Source: Pseudomonas sp. PH1b (lineage in GTDB: Bacteria; Pseudomonadota; Gammaproteobacteria; Pseudomonadales; Pseudomonadaceae). Taken from it: 64,000 nt of DNA. The stretch covers positions 62,001-126,000 of the forward strand of contig NZ_AYMU01000016.1 in the NCBI RefSeq assembly GCF_000633395.1, written 5' to 3'. Shown here piece by piece: positions 52,422 through 58,827 of the stretch. The position numbers and the translations under genes were made by a program. Position 1 is the first letter of the stretch. Each line of letters opens with the position of its first letter. The notes beneath the pieces are model-generated. The model saw only the letters and a program-made list of their open reading frames with translations, ran no database searches and was not told the DNA's origin.

Positions 52422-52437
52422 TGGCACAGCGGCTGCA
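52422..52437 (+). promoter_or_regulatory. Sigma54 (-24/-12) promoter of the Ro/rtc operon
   Basis: TGGCAC-N5-CTGCA has the invariant GG and GC at the correct spacing and differs from the TGGCAC-N5-TTGCA consensus at one base. It lies 43 bp upstream of the Ro gene ATG, downstream of RtcR-type control elements. Confidence 0.88.
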
Positions 52438-52479
52438 ATGTATCTGGCAACGAACAAGACAACAGAGCGAGACGCCAAG

Positions 52480-54030
52480 ATGGCCAACATCCAGCTGTTC
52501 AACAGCCAACAGGCAAAAGCGCCGGCGAGCAACACCCTGAACGCTTCCAAGGCATCGGCCTATGGCTACAACGCCAAGCATCGCCTGGCTCAGCTGGCGG
52601 TCACCGGTTGCCTGAACTCGACCTTCTACACCTCGCCTGAAGGCCAGCTGGAAGCGGTGCTGCAATTGGTCAGCGAACTGGACAGCCGCTTTGTCGCCCA
52701 GGCCGCCCGTTACGCTCGGCAGCAAGGCCACATGAAGGACATGCCGGCGCTGCTGCTGGCAGCGCTGACGGCGCAACGCTCGTCCCTGGTGCCGGAGCTG
52801 TTCGCCCAGGTGGTGGACAACGGCAAGATGCTGCGCAACTTCGTGCAGATCCTGCGCAGCGGCGTAACCGGACGCAAGTCCCTGGGTTCGCAGCCCAAGC
52901 GCCTGGTGCAGAGCTGGTTGAACAACGCCACCGAGCGTCAGCTGTTGCAGGCCTCGGTGGGTAACCAGCCGTCCCTGGCGGACGTGGTGAAGATGGTTCA
53001 CCCCAAGCCAAGCGAGGCCTGGCGCGAAGCCTTCTTTGCCTGGTTGATCGGCAAGCCGGTGGATGTGCAGGCGCTGCCGCAACTGACCCGCGAACTGCTG
53101 GCGTTTCGCAGCGGGGCGACACAGGAGGTGCCGCAGGTGCCGTTCCAGTTGCTCGGCAACGAGACACTGAGCGCCGGACAATGGGCCGCACAGGCCCGCA
53201 ACATGGGTTGGCAGGGGCTGCGCATGAACCTCAATACCCTGGCCCGCCACGGCGCGTTCCAGGTGCCCGGTTGCACCGAGTACGTGGCGGCGCGGCTGGC
53301 GGATGCGGGGGAGGTGGCCAAGGCCCGGGTCTACCCGTACCAGTTGCTGGCGGCGTACCGCATGGCGGGCGAGGAGGTGCCGCAGCAGGTCCGCGAGGCG
53401 CTGCAGGATGCTTTGGAGCTGTCCCTGGCCAACGTGCCGGCACTGGCAGGCAATGTGGTGGTTTGCCCGGATGTCTCGGGCTCGATGCACAGCCCGGTCA
53501 CCGGCTATCGCCAGGGCGCCACCACGGCGGTGCGTTGCATCGATGTGGCGGCGCTGGTGGCGGCCGCGGTGTTGCGCAAGCAGCCGGCGGCGCGGGTCAT
53601 GCCGTTCGAGCGGGGAGTGGTGAACATCCACCTCAACCCGCGGGACAGCGTGATGAGCAATGCGCAGAAGCTAGCGAACATCGGCGGGGGCGGTACCAAC
53701 TGCTCGGCGCCCCTGGCTCAGCTGGCCAACGCCAAGAGCCGCGTGGACACCCTGATCCTGGTCTCGGACAACGAGTCGTGGATCGATGCACGGCGCCATG
53801 GGGCCACGGAAACCCTGCGCCAGTGGGAGCGGATCCGCGCCATCAACCCGCAGGCGCGGCTGGTGTGCATCGATATGCAACCCGGGGCCACGACCCAGGC
53901 GCCGGACCGCGAGGACATCCTCAACGTCGGCGGCTTCAGTGACGCGGTGTTCGATGTGATCGCGCAGTTCACCGCTGGCAACTACGGTGCGCAGCACTGG
54001 GTCAAGGCGATCGAGGCAATGGAGCCCTGA
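52480..54030 (+). CDS. rsr: Ro60-like TROVE-domain RNA-binding protein (Rsr)
   Basis: A 516-residue bacterial Ro orthologue. The N-terminal ~320 residues form the TROVE HEAT-like ring (RLAQLAVTGCLNSTFYTSPEGQLEAVLQLV...MPALLLAALTAQR...LRMNLNTLARHGAF). A vWA domain follows with MIDAS motif DVSGSMHS at 331-338 and GGGGTNCSAPL. Ro proteins bind Y RNAs and misfolded or damaged RNAs and act with exonucleases. ATG 52480 is chosen because the upstream ATG at 52438 lies within the promoter and would precede the transcript. Five Y-RNA-like genes follow directly. Confidence 0.95.
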   Translation: MANIQLFNSQQAKAPASNTLNASKASAYGYNAKHRLAQLAVTGCLNSTFYTSPEGQLEAVLQLVSELDSRFVAQAARYARQQGHMKDMPALLLAALTAQRSSLVPELFAQVVDNGKMLRNFVQILRSGVTGRKSLGSQPKRLVQSWLNNATERQLLQASVGNQPSLADVVKMVHPKPSEAWREAFFAWLIGKPVDVQALPQLTRELLAFRSGATQEVPQVPFQLLGNETLSAGQWAAQARNMGWQGLRMNLNTLARHGAFQVPGCTEYVAARLADAGEVAKARVYPYQLLAAYRMAGEEVPQQVREALQDALELSLANVPALAGNVVVCPDVSGSMHSPVTGYRQGATTAVRCIDVAALVAAAVLRKQPAARVMPFERGVVNIHLNPRDSVMSNAQKLANIGGGGTNCSAPLAQLANAKSRVDTLILVSDNESWIDARRHGATETLRQWERIRAINPQARLVCIDMQPGATTQAPDREDILNVGGFSDAVFDVIAQFTAGNYGAQHWVKAIEAMEP

Positions 54031-54052
54031 TCGGCAGAACAGGAGATAAACC

Positions 54053-54088
54053 GTGCGCCGGCGAGCCGGCGCACACCACGGATTTTTT
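54053..54088 (+). terminator. Strong hairpin between the Ro gene and the Y RNA array
   Basis: GTGCGCCGGC-GA-GCCGGCGCAC is a perfect 10-bp stem with a two-base loop, 22 bp after the Ro stop. A six-T run (54083-54088) follows 8 bp later. It may end some transcripts, protect the mRNA 3' end or act as a processing site before the Y RNAs. Confidence 0.65.
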
Positions 54089-54095
54089 GATCATT

Positions 54096-54153
54096 GGCCC
54101 TGAATGCCGCTGTGACTACATCTAAAGGCGTCTCAGCAACTCTTGTCAGGGCC
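54096..54153 (+). ncRNA. Candidate Y RNA 1, minimal form (no tRNA-like domain)
   Basis: The ends GGCCCTGA and TCAGGGCC pair perfectly over 8 bp. The shared motif GAATGC...GTGACTACAT is in the 5' strand and CTTGTC in the 3' strand. GCTG and CAGC can extend the stem inward. At about 58 nt it has room only for the Ro-binding stem and a loop. Evidence is comparison with the four following units. Confidence 0.6.
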
Positions 54154-54159
54154 GGTGAG

Positions 54160-54235
54160 GGCACGAATGCCAGTGGCTGTACATCCTGGTCAAGCCGGTT
54201 CGATTCCGGCAATCAGTCACTTCTTTTGTCGTGCC
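54160..54235 (+). ncRNA. Candidate Y RNA 2, T-arm-only form
   Basis: The ends GGCACGA and TCGTGCC pair perfectly, with GAATGCC...GTACAT on the 5' side and TTTTGTCG on the 3' side. The interior holds one T-arm-like hairpin, GCCGG-TTCGATT-CCGGC at 54194-54210, with a canonical TTCRANN loop but no D-arm partner. A T-rich stretch follows the unit and may terminate it. Length is about 76 nt. Confidence 0.65.
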
Positions 54236-54251
54236 ACCCTTTTTGTTTTTT

Positions 54252-54381
54252 GCGACGAATGCTGATGGAACTACATCCAAGGTTCGAGATGCGGGTTCGA
54301 TTCCCGCCGGTGCTGGAAAACGGCGCCGTGGTTCAATGGTCAGAACGCGAGTGCATTGTTTCATCGACTCCTTGTCGTCGC
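54252..54381 (+). ncRNA. Candidate Y RNA 3 with permuted tRNA-like domain
   Basis: The ends GCGACGA and TCGTCGC pair, with GAATGCTGATGGAACTACAT on the 5' side and CCTTGTCG on the 3' side. Inside, in order, are a T-arm GCGGG-TTCGATT-CCCGC (54291-54307), an acceptor-like stem CGGTGC/GCGCCG with a 9-base loop (54308-54328), and a D-arm GTTC-AATGGTCA-GAAC (54331-54346). This is a tRNA elbow with its parts in circularly permuted order, as in bacterial YrlA RNAs. A T-run (54384-54388) follows. About 130 nt. Confidence 0.82.
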
Positions 54382-54390
54382 CGTTTTTCC

Positions 54391-54404
54391 CCCGCTTCGG
54401 CGGG
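54391..54404 (+). other. UUCG-capped hairpin between Y RNAs 3 and 4
   Basis: CCCGC-TTCG-GCGGG, a very stable small hairpin directly after the T-run of Y RNA 3 and 2 nt before Y RNA 4. It may be a processing or termination element within a polycistronic Y RNA precursor. Confidence 0.6.
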
Positions 54405-54406
54405 AT

Positions 54407-54514
54407 GGCAGCGAATGCCACAGGTACTACATCGTGTCGCGGGTTCGAGCCCCGCCAGCCGCAAGGCTGTAGCTCAGTGGGTAGAGCAAATGTGCCTGTT
54501 CCCTTGTCGCTGCC
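54407..54514 (+). ncRNA. Candidate Y RNA 4 with permuted tRNA-like domain
   Basis: The ends GGCAGCGA and TCGCTGCC pair over 8 bp, with GAATGCC...GTACTACAT on the 5' side and CCTTGTCG on the 3' side. The tRNA-like part has a T-arm GCGGG-TTCGAGC-CCCGC (54439-54455), an acceptor-like stem CAGCC-GCAA-GGCTG closed by a GNRA tetraloop (54456-54469), and a D-arm GCTC-AGTGGGTA-GAGC (54472-54487). Every helix is a perfect match. About 108 nt. Confidence 0.87.
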
Positions 54515-54541
54515 CGCAGGCCCGGCCTGCACCGATTGACC

Positions 54542-54656
54542 CGGCGAATGCCGGTGGAACTACAGGACAGCGTGGTCGCGGGTTCGAGTCCCGTTCACCG
54601 CAAGGTGCTAGCTCAGTGGCAGAGCGCGCTGCATGTTCCACCTCCACTTGTCGCCG
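54542..54656 (+). ncRNA. Candidate Y RNA 5 with permuted tRNA-like domain
   Basis: The ends CGGCGA and TCGCCG pair, with GAATGCCGGTGGAACTACA on the 5' side and CACTTGTCG on the 3' side. The tRNA-like part has a T-arm GCGGG-TTCGAGT-CCCGT (54578-54594, one G-U pair), an acceptor-like stem CACC-GCAA-GGTG (54596-54607) with a GNRA loop, and a D-arm GCTC-AGTGGCA-GAGC (54611-54625). It is built like Y RNA 4 but has diverged from it, so it is not a recent duplicate. About 115 nt. Confidence 0.85.
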
Positions 54657-54679
54657 TCTGTACCGAACACCGCAGTCCC

Positions 54680-54709
54680 GTAGGAGCTGGCTTGCCAGCG
54701 AAGAGGCCC
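54680..54709. repeat. Single REP element
   Basis: GTAGGAGCTGGCTTGCCAGC followed by GAAGAGGCC, a lone REP unit of the type in the two arrays, inserted between the last Y RNA and rtcB. Confidence 0.8.
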
Positions 54710-54793
54710 TCCAGATGATTTTCTGCGCCCCGGCTCCTGCACACCCTATTGAACAAGGCCGAATCACCGGCCACAGGAAAAAGAGTCAACGAC

Positions 54794-56020
54794 ATGGAAC
54801 ACAAAACCTACCAACTGCTGGAAGTCGCCAACGGCAAGCCGATCAAGATGTGGACCCAGGGCGTACCGGTGGAAAACGAAGCGCGCCAGCAATTGATGAA
54901 CACCGCGAAGATGCCGTTCATCTTCAAGCACCTGGCCGTGATGCCCGACGTGCACCTGGGTAAGGGGTCGACCATCGGTAGCGTGATCCCCACGGTGGGC
55001 GCGATCATCCCGGCCGCGGTCGGGGTGGATATCGGTTGCGGAATGATCGCCGCCCGTACCTCGCTGACCGCCTCCGACCTGCCGGATAACCTGGCCGGGC
55101 TGCGTAGCGCCATCGAGGCGGCGGTGCCTCACGGTCGTACTTCGCCCCGTAGCGGTCGAGATAAGGGGGCCTGGGGTGATGTGCCGCAACAGACTGACCT
55201 GGCCTGGGCGGCCCTGCAGCCACGGTTCAAGGCCATCACCGATAAGTACCCGGCCCTGGCCAACAGCAACAACCGCCAGCACCTGGGAACCCTCGGAGGG
55301 GGTAACCACTTCATCGAGGTCTGCCTGGATGAAGCCAACCGGGTCTGGTTCATGCTCCACAGCGGTTCCCGCGGCGTAGGTAACGCCATCGGCAACCTGT
55401 TCATTCACCTGGCCCAGGCCGATATGCGTCAACATATCGCCAACTTGCCGGACCGTGACCTGGCCTACTTCGAGGAAGGCAGCCAGCACTTCGATGATTA
55501 CGTCGAAGCCGTGGCCTGGGCCCAGGATTTTGCCCGGCACAACCGCGAGCTGATGATGCAACTGGTGATCCAGGCCACCCGCAAGGTGATCAGCAAGCCC
55601 TTTGAAGTGGCGCTGGAGGCAGTCAACTGCCACCACAACTACGTGCAGAAGGAGCGCCACTTCGGTGAAGAGGTGCTGGTGACCCGCAAGGGGGCAGTGT
55701 CGGCGAAGAAGGGCGAGCTGGGGATCATTCCGGGGTCGATGGGGGCCAAGAGCTTCATCGTCCGTGGATTGGGTAACGAGGAGGCGTTCTGCTCCTGCAG
55801 CCACGGCGCAGGCCGGGTGATGAGCCGGACCAAGGCCAAGAACACCTTCACCCTGGCCGACCAGATCCGCTCTACCGCCCATGTGGAGTGCCGAAAGGAC
55901 GAAGCGGTGATCGATGAAATCCCGATGGCCTACAAGGACATCGACCAAGTCATGCACGCCCAGCGCGAGCTGGTGGAAGTGCTGCACACCCTGCGTCAGG
56001 TGGTGTGCGTAAAGGGGTAG
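54794..56020 (+). CDS. rtcB: RNA-splicing/repair ligase RtcB
   Basis: A 408-residue GTP- and Mn-dependent ligase joining 3'-phosphate or 2',3'-cyclic phosphate RNA ends to 5'-OH ends. The metal-binding DIGCGM (Cys82), LGGGNHFIE (168-175), HSGSRG and CSHGAGR motifs are all present; His337 of the last is the guanylylated histidine. ATG 54794 (MEHKTYQLLE) is the family start. The gene lies downstream of the Y RNAs and 4 bp before a HEAT-repeat gene. No archease gene is present, as in E. coli. Confidence 0.97.
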   Translation: MEHKTYQLLEVANGKPIKMWTQGVPVENEARQQLMNTAKMPFIFKHLAVMPDVHLGKGSTIGSVIPTVGAIIPAAVGVDIGCGMIAARTSLTASDLPDNLAGLRSAIEAAVPHGRTSPRSGRDKGAWGDVPQQTDLAWAALQPRFKAITDKYPALANSNNRQHLGTLGGGNHFIEVCLDEANRVWFMLHSGSRGVGNAIGNLFIHLAQADMRQHIANLPDRDLAYFEEGSQHFDDYVEAVAWAQDFARHNRELMMQLVIQATRKVISKPFEVALEAVNCHHNYVQKERHFGEEVLVTRKGAVSAKKGELGIIPGSMGAKSFIVRGLGNEEAFCSCSHGAGRVMSRTKAKNTFTLADQIRSTAHVECRKDEAVIDEIPMAYKDIDQVMHAQRELVEVLHTLRQVVCVKG

Positions 56021-56024
56021 AACA

Positions 56025-57368
56025 ATGGACGACATGGAAGCCTTGATACCGGTCCCGCTCAGTTGGCATTCCCAGCTGAGCGACTATGAAAGCGGCCGGG
56101 TAAGGGAGGTATTGGAAAACCTGGACAGGCACAGTGCCTGGCTGGAGCTGAGCCGCTTCGGCAACGGTTTCGTGCGTCAGGCAGCGGTACGCGGTTTGTC
56201 CGCGCAGCCCTCGGCCGAGGCCTTGGCGGCGCTTCTGGAACGCCTCAACGACTGGGTGCCCCAGGTACGCCAGGAGGCGGCCGATGCGGTCGAGGCGTAT
56301 TGGGCGCCGGAGCACGCCGGGCTGCTGTTGCAGACCCTGGCACCGCTGCTGGCCCTGAGCGGCAAGCAGCGGGCCGACCACGGCGCAACCCTGGAGCGGG
56401 CCACCGCGGTGTTGCAGCTGGCCCAGGTGCGCGACGAGGTGCATGGGGCCTTTGGCGCTTGTCGGGGCAAGGCTGCGCGCTTTGTCTTCGAACTGTTGCT
56501 CAAGGGCGTCGAGGACCGGCCGGCGCTGCTGGCCATGGCCCTGCGTCACCCGGAGGTCAGCGTGCGGCAGATGGCGGTGGACGCCTGCGCCGAACTGCCC
56601 GACGCGCAGGCGCTGCCCTTGCTGGAAGCGGTAATGCACAGCTGCGGTGCCAGTGTGCGGGTCAAGGCCTTGCGGCTGCTGTTGCCGCGCCTTGCCGATT
56701 GTCGCGGGTACCTGGCCCAGGCCTTGCTCGACCCTTCGGGGGCCTTGCGCTGCCTGGCCCACTGGGCCGCGCCGCGCCATGGGCTGGACCCGCGGGAGGT
56801 GCTGTTGGCCCGCTTGCAGCAGCCGGCCCCGGGCAACAAGCGCCAGTGGCTGGGGCTGCTGGGGCTGGTCAGGGAGCTGCAGGAACCGCAGGCCGACGCC
56901 ATGGTGCGCCAGGCCCTGGCCTCGCCGGCGCCGAGTGTGCGCCTGCAGGCCCTGCAAACCCTGGGCGAGCGCGGCATGAGCGAGCAACTGGCGGCCCTCG
57001 ACGATCCCTCGGACAAGGTCTTCGACTGCGCCCTGGGCCTGTTGCGCCAGCAGCCCTGGGCGGTGTTCGACGAAGCCCTGGAGTTGCGCCTGGACCAGCA
57101 GTGGCATGAGCTGCCGAAGGCGCGGCGTTGGGCCATGCTCGGGCTCAAGCCCAGTTGGCGGCAGTTGGAATACCTGCTGTGGCGCCTGGGGCAGGCAACG
57201 GATGAACGTGCCTATTGGCGCGAGGCCCTGGCCCGCTGGTGCGATGCCCGCTACGGCATGTTCGACCCGGTGACCCCCAAGCCGCTGCGCGAGGCCCTGG
57301 CGCAACGGGTGAAGGCCCTGGAAGAAACCGGTGAATTACCCGCAGGTTCGCTCACGCGCCTGCTGTGA
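56025..57368 (+). CDS. HEAT-repeat protein encoded in the RNA-repair operon
   Basis: A 447-residue soluble, almost all-helical protein with several HEAT/PBS-lyase-like repeats: FVRQAAVRGLSAQPSAEALAALLERLNDWVPQVRQEAADAV, HPEVSVRQMAVDACAELPDAQALPLL, CGASVRVKALRLLLPRLADC, APSVRLQALQTLGERG. No catalytic motif is seen. It follows rtcB by 4 bp, so it is translationally coupled. Such proteins are scaffolds or RNA/protein-binding solenoids; here it may support RtcB, Ro or the RlaP/RtcA enzymes (inference from position). Tandem Trp-rich helices occur near the C-terminus. Confidence 0.85.
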   Translation: MDDMEALIPVPLSWHSQLSDYESGRVREVLENLDRHSAWLELSRFGNGFVRQAAVRGLSAQPSAEALAALLERLNDWVPQVRQEAADAVEAYWAPEHAGLLLQTLAPLLALSGKQRADHGATLERATAVLQLAQVRDEVHGAFGACRGKAARFVFELLLKGVEDRPALLAMALRHPEVSVRQMAVDACAELPDAQALPLLEAVMHSCGASVRVKALRLLLPRLADCRGYLAQALLDPSGALRCLAHWAAPRHGLDPREVLLARLQQPAPGNKRQWLGLLGLVRELQEPQADAMVRQALASPAPSVRLQALQTLGERGMSEQLAALDDPSDKVFDCALGLLRQQPWAVFDEALELRLDQQWHELPKARRWAMLGLKPSWRQLEYLLWRLGQATDERAYWREALARWCDARYGMFDPVTPKPLREALAQRVKALEETGELPAGSLTRLL

Positions 57369-57386
57369 AGAATGGAGAGAGTGGCC

Positions 57387-58013
57387 ATGCAATCAGCCCT
57401 GCTGACACCGATCGAGAATGAACAGGGCCAGGCCTTGCGCCGGCAGATGAAAGAGGCGCTCTGCGTCTTCGACTTCGCCGTGCTGGCCGTAGCACCCCAG
57501 GCGAAGGTGGACCTCGAGCTGCATCGCCAGGCACTGAGTGTGTTGTTCCGACAGGTGCAGCAAGAACGCAGTGAAGACCCGTGTTATGCCAACGTCGGCC
57601 AAGGCCAGCCGATGCGCTGGGAGGTGCAGCGGGCACAACCCCGTGAACTGGATGCCGAGCAAATTCGCCAGTTGACCCTGATCCAGCCTGCGGGCGACGC
57701 CATGGGGTTGTACCCGGCCTTCAGCGATCCGCCGTACGGCACGCAGTTTGCCGAGAACGGGGAGCGCCCCGAGGTGATCTTCCGCCAATGGCTGGCGCTG
57801 CTGGGGCTGGAGCCCGAGGCCGGGCCGGTGGTGATCGACTGGGTGAGCAACCTGGAGCTGGAGTGGGTGACCGAGGCCCGCGTGGGGCCGGAAATGCCGC
57901 CCTGGAGCACGTATTTTGAGGAGGGCCTGGAGTGGTGGGGCGTCTGGTGCCTGAGCATCTGGAACCCCCGGCGCCGGACCCTGGCGGTACTGATGGCCAG
58001 TGCCACCGATTGA
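57387..58013 (+). CDS. Unrecognised protein of the RNA-repair operon
   Basis: A 208-residue soluble protein with no family I recognise. The N-terminal half is helical and charged (NEQGQALRRQMKEALCVFDFAVLAV...LHRQALSVLFRQVQQERSED). The C-terminal half is rich in Trp and Glu (VVIDWVSNLELEWVTEARVGPEMPPWSTYFEEGLEWWGVWCLSIWNPRRRTLAVLMAS), suggesting a beta-sheet core. ATG 57387 is preferred over 57372 because GGAGAG lies 7 nt before it. It starts 18 bp after the HEAT gene and ends 14 bp before the RlaP-like gene, so it belongs to the operon. Confidence 0.8.
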   Translation: MQSALLTPIENEQGQALRRQMKEALCVFDFAVLAVAPQAKVDLELHRQALSVLFRQVQQERSEDPCYANVGQGQPMRWEVQRAQPRELDAEQIRQLTLIQPAGDAMGLYPAFSDPPYGTQFAENGERPEVIFRQWLALLGLEPEAGPVVIDWVSNLELEWVTEARVGPEMPPWSTYFEEGLEWWGVWCLSIWNPRRRTLAVLMASATD

Positions 58014-58027
58014 ACAGGATGTTGCAC

Positions 58028-58819
58028 ATGTACACCGAAGAAGAGCGTCACCCCCTCAGTTGCGCCATGCGCGAACGGGTACTGGAAGAATTGGCGCGCA
58101 TCGAGCGCGAACGCAAGGTCAAGGTGCTGTATGCCTGCGAGTCGGGCAGCCGTGCCTGGGGTTTTGCCTCCACCGACAGTGACTACGACGTGCGCTTTGT
58201 CTATGTGGAAAAACCCGAGTGGTTCATCCAGGTGGACACCGCGCGCGACGTGATCGAGCGCCCGCTGGACGATGAGCTGGACATCAGCGGTTGGGAGTTG
58301 CGCAAGACCCTGGGGCTGCTGCGCAAGTCCAACCCGACCTTGCTGGAGTGGCTGGATTCACCCCTGGTGTATTGCAGCGAGCCGGCTGCAGCCGCGCGCT
58401 TGCGGGCGCTGGCGGAGGCGTTCTACAGCCCGCCGGCGGCGCGCAATCATTACCTGTCGATGGCCAGGAAGAACTTTCGCGGTTACCTGCAAGGCGACAG
58501 CGTGCGGTTCAAGAAGTACTTCTACGTCCTGCGGCCGTTACTGGCGGTGCGTTGGATCGACCAGGGCCGCGGCCGACCGCCGATGACCTTCGCCGAGCTG
58601 CTGACCACCGTCGATGATCAGCCCTTGCTGGACGAAGTGGAGGAGCTGCTGGCCCTGAAACGCAGCGCCGATGAGTCGGCCTACGGGCCGCGGCGCCTGG
58701 CGCTGCACCGCTTTATCGCCGCCGAGCTGGAGCGCCCGGTGCCGAAGCTGGCGCGCACCCATGAAGACACTGCCGTGCTGGACGCCTACCTGCGGGAAAC
58801 CGTCCGGCACTACGCTTGA
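58028..58819 (+). CDS. RlaP-type nucleotidyltransferase (COG3541)
   Basis: A 263-residue Pol-beta-fold nucleotidyltransferase. The signature LYACESGSRAWGFASTDSDYDVRFVYV places the GS motif at 40-41 and the catalytic DYD at 52-54; a helical C-terminal domain follows (SMARKNFRGYLQGDSVRFKKYFYVLRPLLAVRWI). This matches the RlaP group found beside RNA ligases and RtcA, proposed to modify RNA ends during repair. ATG 58028 has AGGA 8 nt upstream; 58019 is possible. It lies 8 bp before rtcA. Confidence 0.88.
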   Translation: MYTEEERHPLSCAMRERVLEELARIERERKVKVLYACESGSRAWGFASTDSDYDVRFVYVEKPEWFIQVDTARDVIERPLDDELDISGWELRKTLGLLRKSNPTLLEWLDSPLVYCSEPAAAARLRALAEAFYSPPAARNHYLSMARKNFRGYLQGDSVRFKKYFYVLRPLLAVRWIDQGRGRPPMTFAELLTTVDDQPLLDEVEELLALKRSADESAYGPRRLALHRFIAAELERPVPKLARTHEDTAVLDAYLRETVRHYA

Positions 58820-58827
58820 GGAATGTG

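Noticed and set aside
52438..52479. Upstream ATG start for the Ro protein
   Set aside because: It directly abuts the -12 element of the sigma54 promoter, so it would lie upstream of the expected transcription start.
54281..54487. Ordinary tRNA genes suggested by canonical T-arm and D-arm sequences
   Set aside because: T-arms come before D-arms, the acceptor strands are joined by a loop and there is no anticodon arm, so these are permuted tRNA-like domains of Y RNAs.
54094..54963. A 289-residue plus-strand frame across the Y RNA array
   Set aside because: It would be translated through structured RNA elements and the start of rtcB in the wrong frame. It has no RBS and no protein-like pattern.
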